Below are positions 51,404 to 61,522 of a stretch of DNA of 64,000 nucleotides, one piece after another. Source of the stretch: Sedimenticola sp. (lineage in GTDB: Bacteria > Pseudomonadota > Gammaproteobacteria > Chromatiales > Chromatiaceae); NCBI GenBank assembly GCA_026984735.1, contig JALSRN010000094.1, forward strand, positions 1 to 64,000. Reading direction: 5' to 3'. The position numbers and the translations under genes were made by a program. The notes beneath the pieces are model-generated. The model made no database searches. It had not been told where the DNA came from and saw only the letters and a list, made by a program, of their open reading frames with translations. Each line of letters opens with the position of its first letter. The first letter of the stretch is position 1.

Positions 51404-52804
51404 TCAGTGTCCGCCGCCCTTGAGAGCGGTCACCAGTCCTTCGCACACCTCTTTGGCGTCGCCGAAGATAAGGGAACAGTTGTCCTGGTAATAGAGGAGG
51501 TTCTCCACGCCCGAATAGCCGGGTCGCATGGAACGTTTGATCACATAGACGTGACGCGCCTTGCCCACTTCCAGAATGGGCATGCCGTAGATGGGACTGG
51601 AAGGATCGCTCTTGGCCGCGGGGTTGGTGACGTCGTTGGCGCCCACCACCAGGGCCACATCCGCGGTGGCGAACTCCGGATTGATCTCGTCCATCTCGAA
51701 GACGTGATCGTAGGGGATGTCCGCCTCGGCAAGCAGCACGTTCATGTGGCCGGGCATGCGCCCCGCCACCGGATGGATGGCGAATTTCACCTCCACCCCC
51801 TTCTCCTCGAGCAGTTCCATCAGCTCTTTCAGCGCATGCTGCGCTTGCGCCACCGCCATGCCGTAACCGGGAACGATGATCACCTTGTCGGCGTCCTCCA
51901 TCCAATAGATGGCATCTTCCACCGAAGCGGCCTTCACCCCCTTCTGAGCCGCGGCGGCCATGGCGCTGGGGGCTTCGCCCTCCTCGCCGCCAAAGCCCCC
52001 GAAGACCACGTGGAGGATGGAGCGGTTCATGGCGCGGCACATGATGTAAGAGAGGATGGCGCCGGAAAAACCCACCAGGGCGCCGACGATGATGAGCAGA
52101 TTGTTGCCCAAGGTGAAGCCGGTGGCCGCCGCCGCCCAACCCGAGTAGCTGTTGAGCATAGAGATGATCACCGGCATGTCGGCGCCGCCGATGGGAATGA
52201 TGAGGGTGAAGCCGAGCACGAAGGCCAGCGCCGTCATCACCACCAGTGCCCAAAGGCTCTGGTTCACGCCGAACCACACCGCCAGGCCCACCGTCACCAG
52301 CCCCAGCAGCGCGTTGAGAAGATGCTGCCCCGAGAAGACCACCGGCGCGCCGGAGAGGATCCCCTGCAGCTTGCCGAACGCGATCACCGACCCCGAGAAG
52401 GTGATGGCGCCGATGACGATGCCGGCGGAGAGCTCGCCCATGAGCACCGGCGTCAGCCCTCCGCTCTCCACCCTGTTGAGGTAGGTGCCGAGCGCCACCA
52501 GCACGGCGGCCAGACCGACGAAACTGTGCAACGCTGCCACCAGTTGGGGCATGGCGGTCATCTGCACGCGCGCCGCCAGCACCGCGCCGATGACGCCGCC
52601 GATGGCCACGCCGGCGACGATGAAGCCGTAGGAGTCCACCTCCTTGCCCGCCAGGGTGGCGCCGATGGCGATGAGCATGCCGAGCATGCCAAAGAGGTTT
52701 CCCCGCCGGGCGCTGGCCGGGTGGGTCAGCCCCTTGAGGCCGAGAATGAATAGAACCGCGGCGAGCAGATAGGCCAGCGCCTGGGTGTTTGCGGTGATTT
52801 CCAT
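51404..52804 (-). CDS. pntB: NAD(P) transhydrogenase subunit beta
   Basis: 466 residues: nine or so membrane helices in the first 270 residues and the NADP-binding domain III at the C-terminus (VIIVPGYGMAVAQAQHALKE, IHPVAGRMPGHMNVLLAEA, DVALVVGANDVTNPAAK). Works with PntA subunits to make NADPH from NADH using the proton gradient. Last gene of the operon. Confidence 0.96.
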   Translation of the reverse strand: MEITANTQALAYLLAAVLFILGLKGLTHPASARRGNLFGMLGMLIAIGATLAGKEVDSYGFIVAGVAIGGVIGAVLAARVQMTAMPQLVAALHSFVGLAAVLVALGTYLNRVESGGLTPVLMGELSAGIVIGAITFSGSVIAFGKLQGILSGAPVVFSGQHLLNALLGLVTVGLAVWFGVNQSLWALVVMTALAFVLGFTLIIPIGGADMPVIISMLNSYSGWAAAATGFTLGNNLLIIVGALVGFSGAILSYIMCRAMNRSILHVVFGGFGGEEGEAPSAMAAAAQKGVKAASVEDAIYWMEDADKVIIVPGYGMAVAQAQHALKELMELLEEKGVEVKFAIHPVAGRMPGHMNVLLAEADIPYDHVFEMDEINPEFATADVALVVGANDVTNPAAKSDPSSPIYGMPILEVGKARHVYVIKRSMRPGYSGVENLLYYQDNCSLIFGDAKEVCEGLVTALKGGGH

Positions 52805-52813
52805 GTCGCGCCC

Positions 52814-53104
52814 TTACTTCTTCTCTTTTTTCTTGAACATGGCGAGCATCCGGTTGGTGACCAGAAAGCCGCCGAAGACGTTGATGGAAGCGAGCAGCAC
52901 GGCGATGAAACCCAACGCCTTGGCGGTGGCGCCGGCCGAACCGGCTCCGGTCACCAGCAGGGCGCCGACGATGACGATGCCCGAGATGGCGTTGGTGAGC
53001 GCGACCAGGGGGGTGTGGAGGGCCGGCGTGACGCCCCAGACCACGAAATAGCCCACGAAGCAGGCCAGTACGAAAACATAAAGCGCAACCAGTGTGTCGG
53101 GCAT
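52814..53104 (-). CDS. pntAB: NAD(P) transhydrogenase alpha subunit 2 (membrane part)
   Basis: 96 residues with three membrane helices (about 5-27, 36-58, 63-85) and a KKKEKK C-terminus. It is the membrane domain that is fused to the NAD-binding part in enteric PntA; here alpha is split in two, as in Rhodospirillum rubrum. The [20 protein letters not shown] segment is typical. Confidence 0.94.
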   Translation of the reverse strand: MPDTLVALYVFVLACFVGYFVVWGVTPALHTPLVALTNAISGIVIVGALLVTGAGSAGATAKALGFIAVLLASINVFGGFLVTNRMLAMFKKKEKK

Positions 53105-53125
53105 GACTCTTCCTCCGGCGTCGAT

Positions 53126-54226
53126 TCACTCGGGGGGCGCCACCAGCGCGGCGGCGGTGATCTCGTCTTCGGCCAGATCCTTCAAATGCGGGCCATCGTC
53201 GCTCTCTTCGAACATGATGCCCAGCAGATTGGCGACGTTGTTGGCGTAGAAAGTGCTGGCATCGCCGGCCATCATGGAGGGGTAGTTGGTGTGACCCACC
53301 AGGACCACGCCGTGCTTGCGCACCACCTTGTCCGCCTCCGTGAGTGGGCAGTTGCCGCCGTTGGCCGCCGCCAGATCGACGATCACCGATCCCTCGCGCA
53401 TGCGTTTGACCACCGACTCGGTCACCAGAATCGGAGCCGGTCTGCAGGGAATGAGCGCCGTGGTGATGATGACGTGGGCTCTGGCCAACTCGTCCGCCAG
53501 CATCTCCTGCTGCCGGGCCCTGGCCTCTTCGGACAGCTCGCGCGCATAGCCGCCCGCGCCGCTCCCCTCTTCGCCGAGGTCGAGATCGATGGGCTTGGCT
53601 CCCAGCGATTCGATCTGTTCGCGGGTCTCCGGACGGATGTCGTAGGCGTACACCTCGGCGCCGAGGCGCCGGGCCGTGGCGATGGCCTGGAGGCCGGCCA
53701 CCCCAACGCCCAGCACCACCACCCGGGCGGGCTTGACCGACCCCGCGGAGGTCATCATCAAGGGAAAGAAGCGGCCGTACCGCGCCGCTGCTTCGATGAC
53801 CGCCCGGTAGCCGGCGATGTTGCTCTGCGAGGAGAGCGCATCCATGGATTGCGCCCGCGAGATGCGCGGAATGCGCTCCATGGCCAGCGGACGGATGCCC
53901 CGTTCGAACATCGCCAGGAGCACCTCGTCCTTCTCGTCGCAGGTCTCCAGGAAACCGATGTGGAGCGCGCCCTCCTTCATGCGCGCCACCTCCTCCAGCG
54001 AAGGCTTGCGCACCTTGACGACCAGGTCGGCGGCGAAGGCGGCCTCCCCATCGACGATCTCCACCCCGGCGGCCAGATAGTCGTCGTCGTGGTAGCCCGC
54101 CTCCAGCCCGGCCCCCTGCTGCAGGCGCAACTCGAACCCCTTGCCGCGGAGCCTCCTGGCCACGTCCGGCGACATGGCCACCCTCGCCTCTCCCGGGAAA
54201 GTCTCTTTGGGAATCCCGATAATCAT
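53126..54226 (-). CDS. pntAA: NAD(P) transhydrogenase alpha subunit 1 (NAD-binding)
   Basis: 366 residues, soluble domain I. Related to alanine dehydrogenase: MIIGIPKETFPGEARVAMSP at the N-terminus, NAD-binding VVVLGVGVAGLQAIATARRLGA, the GYARELSEE mobile loop region and SVIVDLAAANGGNCPLTEAD. First gene of the split pnt operon; the following two genes lie 10-21 bp apart. Confidence 0.96.
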   Translation of the reverse strand: MIIGIPKETFPGEARVAMSPDVARRLRGKGFELRLQQGAGLEAGYHDDDYLAAGVEIVDGEAAFAADLVVKVRKPSLEEVARMKEGALHIGFLETCDEKDEVLLAMFERGIRPLAMERIPRISRAQSMDALSSQSNIAGYRAVIEAAARYGRFFPLMMTSAGSVKPARVVVLGVGVAGLQAIATARRLGAEVYAYDIRPETREQIESLGAKPIDLDLGEEGSGAGGYARELSEEARARQQEMLADELARAHVIITTALIPCRPAPILVTESVVKRMREGSVIVDLAAANGGNCPLTEADKVVRKHGVVLVGHTNYPSMMAGDASTFYANNVANLLGIMFEESDDGPHLKDLAEDEITAAALVAPPE

Positions 54227-54317
54227 GTGGCAGTGCCTTGAACTCCGATGGACAGCCGAGAACGTGGCCGCGCATTATCCCACAAAACGGGTGATCGTGG
54301 ACCACCCGCCACCGCCG

Positions 54318-55382
54318 TCACAATCGCCGCGCTCGCGAAAGCACGGCCATGGCGAGAAGGAAGGCCACGGGGGGGAAGAACACGATGCCGGCCGGCGGCA
54401 GATCGAAGACGATCACCGCGTAGTAGAACCCCTTGCTCGCCAGATAGAAGACGGCGCCCAGCACCGCGCCCAAGAAGACGTGCTCCCCCACGTTGGCCCG
54501 CCGGTGACGGCCGGTCACCAAGGGCACGGCCAGCAGCATCATCGCCAGCATGGTGAGCGGCGTGGCCAGTTTGTTCCAGAACGCCAGCGCCACCTCCAGC
54601 GCTCGCTGACCGGCCGCGCGCAGCGCCCGCAAGCGTCCGTAGAGCTGCCAGGCGGACTGCAACCGTGGCTGGATGAGCGCCACGCTGAGCATCTCCGGAT
54701 CCACCACCGAACGCCACTCCAGAGTGTCGAAGCGGCGCGTGGCGACGCGCCGGCCCAGCGTGCTCTGCCGGACCCGATGCAGCTTCCACCGCCCTTCCTC
54801 GAAAGCGCCGCTCGCGGCGTAGGTCATCGCCGTCACCCGCCGGAAGCCGTCGAGCCGATAGATGCGCACCTCCTGAAGACGACCCTCGGGAGTGGCGCGC
54901 CGGATATTGACGATGGCGTTGCGATCTTTGATCCAGAAGCCGTAGCGGGAGTGGAAGGCGACCTGCCGGTTCAGCTTCTGCAGCCGATACTCCTGCCCCC
55001 ACAGTTCCAGGGGAGGCCCCACCACCTCGCCCACCAGCACCAGCAGCAGAAACAGCGCCAAAGCCGCCTTGAACACCGACCCCATCAATTGGAGGGGCGA
55101 CATGCCCGCCGCCTGCAGCGCCACCAGCTCCCGGTTCTTGTCCATGGAGCCGAGCACCAGCAGCGTGCCCACCAGGGCGGCGACCGGAAAGGATTCATAG
55201 AAGAAGCGGGGCAGCATGGTCGCCACCACCAGCAACACGTCCCCCAGCCGGTAGTCGCCCCGGCCGATTTCGCCGGACTCGTCCACCAGGGTGAGCACAT
55301 AGCTCAACACCGAAATGGCCAAGAGGGTGAGCAGCGTCGCCTTGGCCACACTGACCACGATGTAGCGGTCGATGCGCTTCAC
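54318..55382 (-). CDS. lptG: LPS export ABC transporter permease LptG
   Basis: 354 residues with six membrane helices: three at the N-terminus (about 12-110) and three at the C-terminus (about 275-350), with a periplasmic jellyroll between. MKRIDRYIVVSVAKATLLTLL and SYVLTLVDESGEIG are typical of LptG. Works with LptF, LptB and LptC to extract lipopolysaccharide. Overlaps lptF by 4 bp. Confidence 0.95.
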   Translation of the reverse strand: MKRIDRYIVVSVAKATLLTLLAISVLSYVLTLVDESGEIGRGDYRLGDVLLVVATMLPRFFYESFPVAALVGTLLVLGSMDKNRELVALQAAGMSPLQLMGSVFKAALALFLLLVLVGEVVGPPLELWGQEYRLQKLNRQVAFHSRYGFWIKDRNAIVNIRRATPEGRLQEVRIYRLDGFRRVTAMTYAASGAFEEGRWKLHRVRQSTLGRRVATRRFDTLEWRSVVDPEMLSVALIQPRLQSAWQLYGRLRALRAAGQRALEVALAFWNKLATPLTMLAMMLLAVPLVTGRHRRANVGEHVFLGAVLGAVFYLASKGFYYAVIVFDLPPAGIVFFPPVAFLLAMAVLSRARRL

Positions 55383-56482
55383 GGCCGCCTCGTCCCCCTT
55401 CTGCGCCAGCTCCCGAACCGATGGTCGTCAAGGTAGAGGAGCAGCAACCCGGCGGCGGCGGTGGCCGCCGGCACCCACCAGATTCCCAGCCACCGGGGCA
55501 GGGTGCCCGTGCCCATCCAATCCTCCGCCAGACGCAGCAGATTCACATAGAGCGCATAGAAGACCACGGCGACGACGAGGCGGCCATACACCCCCTGTCT
55601 CGGCAGGGAGCGGGCCAGAGGCACCGCGATCAACACCAGGGCGAACGCCGACAGCGGCGTCGCCAGCCGCCACTGCAACTCAGTTTTCATCTCCAAGGAG
55701 TCCCCCGCCAGCAGCAGCGGCAAGGGCATCAACTCCACGTCGGCGGTCTGCCATGAAACCCGGCTCTCGGGCAGGCGGATCCCGTAGCGCTCGAAACTCC
55801 CCTGGGAAAATCCCGCGGTCCCCGGCTCGCCGTCGTAGCGCCGCCCCTTCTCCAGCACCAGGAAACGCCCTCCCTCCCTCTCTTCGACGTGCGAGGAGGC
55901 GGCCAGAACCACGCCGCTGCGCCCGCCCCGTTCGTAGCGGACGAACAGATCGGCGAGCCGTTCGTTTCCTTCCAATCTGCCCGCGTAGACCAGGAAACGG
56001 CCGTTGTCGAACTCGTTGAATCCTCCCGGCTTGAGCCCGCCGATGCTCAGCTTCGACTGCTCCCGTTGCGCCATGCGATGGGCCTGGGCGTTGGCCAGAG
56101 GATAGAAATGAAGAGAGACAGCGCCCGCCACCAGCGCCACCATCGCCGCCACCGTCAGAAAGGGGCGGTAGAGCCGAAAAGGGCTGACGCCCGCCGCGCT
56201 GAGCGCGGCCATTTCGCTGTTTCGGTACATCTGGCCCAGCACCCACAGAATGGAGAAGAAGAGCGCCGGCGGCGTGATGAATCCCACCAGACGGATCGCC
56301 TGGCTGGCGAAATAGACCCCCATCAACGGCAGGCTGATGTCGCCGATCGCCACCTGCCCCAGCAACTTCACCAGCGCGTTGGCCAGAATCAAGGCGAGCA
56401 GCACCACCAGGATCACCAGCAAGGTCTTGAGCACCTCGCGGATCAGCAGGCGGTCGAGGATGGAAAAGAGGGGTCTGCCCAT
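55379..56482 (-). CDS. lptF: LPS export ABC transporter permease LptF
   Basis: 367 residues with the LptF/LptG layout: LDRLLIREVLKTLLVILVVL at the start, YRNSEMAALSAAGVSPFRLY coupling region, periplasmic jellyroll (about 125-265) and three C-terminal helices. The Arg/His-rich C-terminus ends GSWRRRGTRRP. Start MGRPLFS at 56482; the 13-codon upstream extension is not supported. Divergent from pepA, the standard gammaproteobacterial arrangement. Confidence 0.95.
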   Translation of the reverse strand: MGRPLFSILDRLLIREVLKTLLVILVVLLALILANALVKLLGQVAIGDISLPLMGVYFASQAIRLVGFITPPALFFSILWVLGQMYRNSEMAALSAAGVSPFRLYRPFLTVAAMVALVAGAVSLHFYPLANAQAHRMAQREQSKLSIGGLKPGGFNEFDNGRFLVYAGRLEGNERLADLFVRYERGGRSGVVLAASSHVEEREGGRFLVLEKGRRYDGEPGTAGFSQGSFERYGIRLPESRVSWQTADVELMPLPLLLAGDSLEMKTELQWRLATPLSAFALVLIAVPLARSLPRQGVYGRLVVAVVFYALYVNLLRLAEDWMGTGTLPRWLGIWWVPAATAAAGLLLLYLDDHRFGSWRRRGTRRP

Positions 56483-56596
56483 GGAATCAGGAGTGGAGAA
56501 CCGAAAAGGGATTCTACCCACCCGCGGTTCCCCGGGAAACCGGAATGAAGGTACACTTCCGGCACCGGAAAATCAGCCATCACGTCGAGGAGACCC

Positions 56597-58099
56597 ATGG
56601 AATACCGCAGCCGCGCCACCGCCGCCGAACGTCTCGCCACCGACTGCCTCATCGTCACCGTCTTCGCGAAGAAGAAACTGGACGACACCACCGCCGCCCT
56701 CGATGGAGTCGCGGGGGGCGCCGTCGCCGCCGCGCTGCGCAGCGGCGACTTCAGCGGCGAATCGGAAGAGATGCTGATGCTCTACGAAACGGCCGGCGTC
56801 AAGGCGAAACGCCTGCTGCTGCTCGGCCTGGGACCGCGCAAGGAGTTCGCTCCAGGGGCGCTGGGCGGGGCGCTGGCCAAGGCGGTGAAAAGGCTCGACG
56901 AGAGCGGCAGCCGGGAGGCGGCGCTGCTGCTGCCCGCGGCGCTGGAAGAGGAGCGCCAACTCTACGAGGCCGCCAAAGCCTGCGTGATACGCGCCGAGGA
57001 AGCGCTCTACCGGTTCGATCGGTGCAAGAGCGAGAAACAGCGCCCGAGCCGGCCGCTTCGGCGGCTCACTTTCGTCGCCGCCGAACGCAAGGCCACCCCA
57101 CCGCTGGAACGCGGCATCGCTCACGGCAAGGCCGTCGCCGACGGCATGTCCCTGGCGCGCGACCTGGCCAACCTTCCCGGCAACGTCTGCACCCCCACCT
57201 ACCTGGCCGAAGAGGCGAAAAAGCTGGGGCGCCGCTTCGACAAGCTCAAGGTGAGCGCGCTCACGGAAAAGCAGATGGAACGCCTCGGCATGGGCGCCCT
57301 GCTCTCGGTCTCGCGCGGCAGCCGCCAACCCGCGCGTCTCATCGTCGCCGAATACCGCGGGGGGCGCGCCAACGCCCGGCCCGTGGTGCTGGTGGGCAAG
57401 GGGCTCACCTTCGACGCCGGCGGCATCTCGCTCAAGCCCTCCGCCAACATGGACGAGATGAAGTACGACATGTGCGGCGGAGCCAGCGTGCTGGGTACCC
57501 TCCTCGCCTGCGCCGAGCTGGAGCTACCCATCAATCTGGTCGGGATCGTGCCCGCTTCCGAAAACCTCCCCGACGGCGACGCCAACAAACCGGGCGACAT
57601 CGTCACCAGCATGGCCGGCCTCACCATCGAAATCCTCAACACCGATGCGGAGGGGCGTCTCATCCTATGCGACGCCCTCACCTACGCCGGCCGCTACAAG
57701 CCCGCCGCCGTGATCGACATCGCCACCCTCACCGGCGCCTGCGTCGTCGCGCTCGGCCATCACCTCAGCGGATTGCTGGGCAACGACGACGACCTCATCG
57801 ACGAGATCCTCGCCGCCGGCGAAGCCGCCGGCGACCGCGCCTGGCATCTGCCCATGGGCAAGGAGTACCAGAAACAGCTGGAGAGCCCTTTCGCCGACCT
57901 GGCCAACATCGGCGGCAAATGGGCCGGCACCATCACCGCCGCCTGTTTCCTGTCGCGCTTCACCGAGAAGTATCAATGGGCCCACCTCGATATCGCCGGC
58001 ACCGCCTGGAAGAGCGGCGGCAAGGAGAAAGGCGCCACCGGACGGCCGGTTCCCCTGCTCACCGAGTTTCTCATCCGCAGGTGCAAACTGGCGCCATGA
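56597..58099 (+). CDS. pepA: Leucyl aminopeptidase
   Basis: 500-residue M17 dizinc or dimanganese aminopeptidase; E. coli PepA also serves as an accessory DNA-binding protein in Xer recombination. Metal-binding and catalytic segments are visible: [33 protein letters not shown] and [21 protein letters not shown] ribosome binding site precedes the ATG. The stop overlaps the holC ATG by 4 bp. Confidence 0.97.
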   Translation: MEYRSRATAAERLATDCLIVTVFAKKKLDDTTAALDGVAGGAVAAALRSGDFSGESEEMLMLYETAGVKAKRLLLLGLGPRKEFAPGALGGALAKAVKRLDESGSREAALLLPAALEEERQLYEAAKACVIRAEEALYRFDRCKSEKQRPSRPLRRLTFVAAERKATPPLERGIAHGKAVADGMSLARDLANLPGNVCTPTYLAEEAKKLGRRFDKLKVSALTEKQMERLGMGALLSVSRGSRQPARLIVAEYRGGRANARPVVLVGKGLTFDAGGISLKPSANMDEMKYDMCGGASVLGTLLACAELELPINLVGIVPASENLPDGDANKPGDIVTSMAGLTIEILNTDAEGRLILCDALTYAGRYKPAAVIDIATLTGACVVALGHHLSGLLGNDDDLIDEILAAGEAAGDRAWHLPMGKEYQKQLESPFADLANIGGKWAGTITAACFLSRFTEKYQWAHLDIAGTAWKSGGKEKGATGRPVPLLTEFLIRRCKLAP

Positions 58100-58521
58100 C
58101 GCGGGTGGACTTCTATGTGCTCAAAGCGGGCAGCCGCGGCAACCGCTACACTCTGGCCGCGCGGCTGGCGGAAAAGGCGTGGCGCAGCGGCCACCGGGTG
58201 CTGCTCAGCGTGGACGGAGCGGAAGAGCAGCGCCACATGGACCGGTTGCTCTGGACCTTTCGCGACATCAGCTTCGTCCCCCACGGCCTGGTGGGGCAGG
58301 CGGACCCGGCCCTCCATCCGGTTCTCATCACGCTGGACGACGCCGACGGCGAACACGAGGTGCTGATCAATCTGCGCCGCGACATTCCCCCCTACTTCAG
58401 CCGCTTCGAGCGCATGGCCGAGTGCATCGACCTAGAGCCCGAAACCCTGAAGCGGGGGCGCGAGCACTACCGCTTCTACCGCGAGCGGGGCTATCCGCTG
58501 CAGACCCACGAAGTCGCCTGA
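58096..58521 (+). CDS. holC: DNA polymerase III subunit chi
   Basis: 141 residues beginning [20 protein letters not shown], the chi-subunit start, with [20 protein letters not shown] and the C-terminal [13 protein letters not shown]. Chi links the clamp loader to single-strand binding protein. Translationally coupled to pepA (ATGA overlap). Confidence 0.94.
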   Translation: MTRVDFYVLKAGSRGNRYTLAARLAEKAWRSGHRVLLSVDGAEEQRHMDRLLWTFRDISFVPHGLVGQADPALHPVLITLDDADGEHEVLINLRRDIPPYFSRFERMAECIDLEPETLKRGREHYRFYRERGYPLQTHEVA

Positions 58522-58624
58522 CCCGAGGAAGGGGCGCCGGAGCGAGATCCACGGCCCGCCCCTCTCCGGACCACTTGAAATCGGACCCCGGTTTGGGTAG
58601 GGTTTCTTCTTTTCGCACAGCCAC

Positions 58625-58683
58625 GAGGCGGAAAGCGCAGGTGGCCACCGGACGACGGGGCTGCCTTTTTTGTTTTCCGCCTC
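58625..58683 (+). repeat. Inverted repeat in the argD leader
   Basis: GAGGCGGAAA (58625-58634) and TTTCCGCCTC (58674-58683) form a perfect 10-bp stem enclosing the palindrome GGTGGCCACC and a U-rich CTGCCTTTTTTG. The 175-bp holC-argD gap may therefore be a structured leader or terminator. No ArgR box was identified. Confidence 0.45.
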
Positions 58684-58696
58684 TCCACAAGGGACC

Positions 58697-59875
58697 ATGA
58701 AAGACGTTCTGATGAACACCTACCGCCGGCTTCCGGTCACTTTCAGCCACGGCGAAGGAAGCTGGCTCTTCGACGCCGAAGGCCGCAGGTACCTGGACGG
58801 CCTTTCCGGCATCGCCGTCTGCGCTCTGGGCCACGCCCATCCGGCGGTGGCTCGAGCGGTCTGCGAACAGGCCGGGCGGCTGGTACACACCTCCAACCTC
58901 TACGGAATCGAGCAGCAGCGGCGGCTGGGAGAGCGGCTCACCGCCCTGGCCGGCATGGAGCGGGCCTTCTTCGCCAACTCGGGCGCCGAGGCCAACGAGG
59001 CCGCCATCAAGCTGGCCCGCTTGTGGGGGCACCGAAAAGGCGTCGACAACCCCACCATCGTGGTGATGGAGAACAGTTTTCACGGCCGCACCATGGCCAC
59101 TCTCACGGCCACCGGCAACCGCAAGGTACAGGCCGGCTTCGAGCCCCTGGTCCAGGGCTTCGCCCGCGTGCCTTTCGGGGATCTGGCCGCCTTGCGAACC
59201 GCCGCCCGCAACCTCAAGGAGATCGTGGCGGTGCTGGTGGAGCCCGTCCAGGGCGAGGGGGGCGTCCAGGTTCCACCCGACGACTACCTGCCGGGAGTGC
59301 GGGCCCTGTGCGACGAACAGGGATGGCTGCTGATGCTGGACGAAATCCAGACCGGCCTCGGCCGCACCGGCAAGCCGTTCGCTTTTCAACATTTCGAGGC
59401 GACCCCCGACGTGCTCACCCTGGCCAAGGCGCTGGGCAACGGCGTTCCCATCGGCGCCTGCCTGGCGCGGGGCGAGGCGGCGGAGCTGTTCGGCCCCGGC
59501 AGCCACGGCTCCACCTTCGGAGGCAATCCCCTCGCTTGCGCCGCCGCCCTGGCGGTTCTCGACGAGATGGAAAAGGGACGGCTGTGGGAACGCGCCGCCA
59601 CTCTCGGCGAGCGGCTGCTGACGGGTTTCCGCGAGCGCCTGGGTTCCCTGGAAGGGGTCAACGACATCCGCGGCCGCGGCCTGATGATCGGCATCGAGCT
59701 GGACCGCCCCTGCGGCGTCCTGGTGGAGCGCGCCCTGGAGGCGGGATTGCTGATCAACGTCACCGCCGAGACCGTGGTGCGCCTGCTGCCGCCACTGGTG
59801 TTGAGCGACGAGGAGGCCCGACAACTGCTGGAGGGCGTCTGCGAACTGGTGGAAACCTTCTTGAACGAGGAGTGA
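58697..59875 (+). CDS. argD: Acetylornithine/succinyldiaminopimelate aminotransferase
   Basis: 392-residue class III PLP aminotransferase: [53 protein letters not shown] and the PLP lysine in [17 protein letters not shown]. Fourth step of arginine synthesis; ArgD enzymes often also act in lysine synthesis. AAGGGA supports ATG 58697; ATG 58712 would give 387 residues. argF follows at 4 bp. Confidence 0.95.
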   Translation: MKDVLMNTYRRLPVTFSHGEGSWLFDAEGRRYLDGLSGIAVCALGHAHPAVARAVCEQAGRLVHTSNLYGIEQQRRLGERLTALAGMERAFFANSGAEANEAAIKLARLWGHRKGVDNPTIVVMENSFHGRTMATLTATGNRKVQAGFEPLVQGFARVPFGDLAALRTAARNLKEIVAVLVEPVQGEGGVQVPPDDYLPGVRALCDEQGWLLMLDEIQTGLGRTGKPFAFQHFEATPDVLTLAKALGNGVPIGACLARGEAAELFGPGSHGSTFGGNPLACAAALAVLDEMEKGRLWERAATLGERLLTGFRERLGSLEGVNDIRGRGLMIGIELDRPCGVLVERALEAGLLINVTAETVVRLLPPLVLSDEEARQLLEGVCELVETFLNEE

Positions 59876-59879
59876 AGCC

Positions 59880-60779
59880 GTGACCCGCCATTTCCTCACC
59901 CTCCTGGACTTGACTCCCGAAGAGCTGCGCGGCCTGATCCGGCGCGCCCACGAACTCAAGCGCGCCCACCGCCGCGGCGAGATCAGCGAGGCGCTGCGCC
60001 ACAAGGTTCTGGCCATGATCTTCGAAAAATCCTCCACCCGCACGCGGGTCTCCTTCGAAGCGGGCATGACCCAGCTGGGGGGCAGCGCCATGTTTCTCTC
60101 CCCGCGCGACACCCAGCTCGGGCGGGGAGAGCCCATCGAAGACACTGCTCGGGTGCTCTCGCGCATGGCGGACGCCGTGATGATCCGCACCTTCGAACAT
60201 GAAAAGGTGGAGACCTTCGCCGCCCACTCCGACGTTCCCGTGATCAACGGTCTCACTGATCGCTTTCACCCCTGCCAATTGCTGGCCGACATGCAGACCT
60301 TCTTCGAGCATCGGGGCGACATCGCCGGCCGCACCGTGGCCTGGGTGGGCGACGGCAACAACATGTGCCACTCCTACATCAACGCCGCGCGTCAGTTCGA
60401 TTTCCATCTGCGCATCGCCTGCCCCCAAGGTTTCGAGCCGGACGCCGAGATCCTCGCGGAAGCCGGAGAGCGGTGCGAACTGGTGCGGGATCCCCGGGCG
60501 GCCGTAGAGGGGGCCGCCCTGGTGGTGACCGACACCTGGGTGAGCATGGGCCAGGAAGAGGAGAAACAGCGTCGGCAAGTCGCCTTCGCTCCGTACAAGG
60601 TGACCCGGGAGCTCATGGGCCGGGCCGAGCCCGACGCCCTCTTCATGCACTGCCTGCCGGCCTACCGCGGCATGGAGGTGGAGGCCGAACTGCTCGACGG
60701 CCCCGATTCGGTGGTGTGGGACGAAGCCGAAAACCGGTTGCACGCCCAGAAGGCGCTCCTTGAGTTTCTCCTCGCATGA
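59880..60779 (+). CDS. argF: Ornithine carbamoyltransferase
   Basis: 299 residues. Carbamoyl-phosphate motif [12 protein letters not shown], ornithine-side [27 protein letters not shown], and the HCLPAYRG catalytic cysteine motif. Makes citrulline from ornithine. The start is a GTG four bases past the argD stop, with GAGGAG inside the argD end. Confidence 0.97.
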   Translation: MTRHFLTLLDLTPEELRGLIRRAHELKRAHRRGEISEALRHKVLAMIFEKSSTRTRVSFEAGMTQLGGSAMFLSPRDTQLGRGEPIEDTARVLSRMADAVMIRTFEHEKVETFAAHSDVPVINGLTDRFHPCQLLADMQTFFEHRGDIAGRTVAWVGDGNNMCHSYINAARQFDFHLRIACPQGFEPDAEILAEAGERCELVRDPRAAVEGAALVVTDTWVSMGQEEEKQRRQVAFAPYKVTRELMGRAEPDALFMHCLPAYRGMEVEAELLDGPDSVVWDEAENRLHAQKALLEFLLA

Positions 60780-60841
60780 GCTTTTGGACTTTTGCAGACC
60801 GATCTGAAAGAATTTCTCCTCCTCCGAAGGGAAGCCCGACC

Positions 60842-61507
60842 GTGAAAAGAGCCTCTTTCCTGCTGCTGTTGCTCCTCGCCGGCGTCGCGGGCGCCGAAAC
60901 CCGCTACGTCACCGACCAGCTCAAGATCACCATGCGCAGCGGCGAGAGCAACCGCCACCGCATCGTCAAGATGCTCCCTTCCGGCACGCCGGTCACGGTG
61001 CTCAACGACAACAAGGCCACCGGCTACTCGAAGATTCAACTCGCCAATGGCAAGACCGGCTATGTGCTCACCCGGCAGCTCCTCCGGCAACCGGTGGCGC
61101 GCGACCGCCTGGCCGCCATGGAGAAACGCATCCGCGAGCTGGAGGCCTCGCCCAACGAGCTGCGCAAGCGGCTGGCGGAGCTGAGCAAGGCGCACCAAGC
61201 GCTGCAACAGGAGCATGATCGCCTCCAGGCGGAGAAGGCGCGCATCCAGAAAGAGCTCGATACCCTGAAGCGCACCGCCGCCAACGCCGTGCAGATCGAC
61301 CAGGAACGCCGGAAGCTGCGCAAACAGGTGGTCACCATGAGTCGCGATCTGGCCGACCAGGAGCAGGAGATCCGCGAACTCAAGAACAGCGCCGCCCAGC
61401 GCTGGTTCCTGATCGGCGGCGGCGTTCTCTTCGGCGGCATCCTGCTGGGGTTGATCCTGCCCCACCTTCGGGTGCGGCGCCGCAAGGACTCCTGGGGTTC
61501 TCTCTGA
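60842..61507 (+). CDS. TIGR04211-type SH3 domain membrane protein (YgiM-like)
   Basis: 221 residues: signal peptide (about 1-19), bacterial SH3 domain (about 20-80, RYVTDQLKITMRSGESNRHR), long coiled coil (about 85-185) and a C-terminal membrane helix (about 192-212) with a basic tail RVRRRKD. This is the layout of YgiM-type proteins, an inner-membrane protein with a periplasmic SH3 and coiled coil. The function is unknown. GTG start with AAGGGAAG upstream, 62 bp after argF. Confidence 0.88.
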   Translation: MKRASFLLLLLLAGVAGAETRYVTDQLKITMRSGESNRHRIVKMLPSGTPVTVLNDNKATGYSKIQLANGKTGYVLTRQLLRQPVARDRLAAMEKRIRELEASPNELRKRLAELSKAHQALQQEHDRLQAEKARIQKELDTLKRTAANAVQIDQERRKLRKQVVTMSRDLADQEQEIRELKNSAAQRWFLIGGGVLFGGILLGLILPHLRVRRRKDSWGSL

Positions 61508-61522
61508 GAACGGCGGCCCCGG

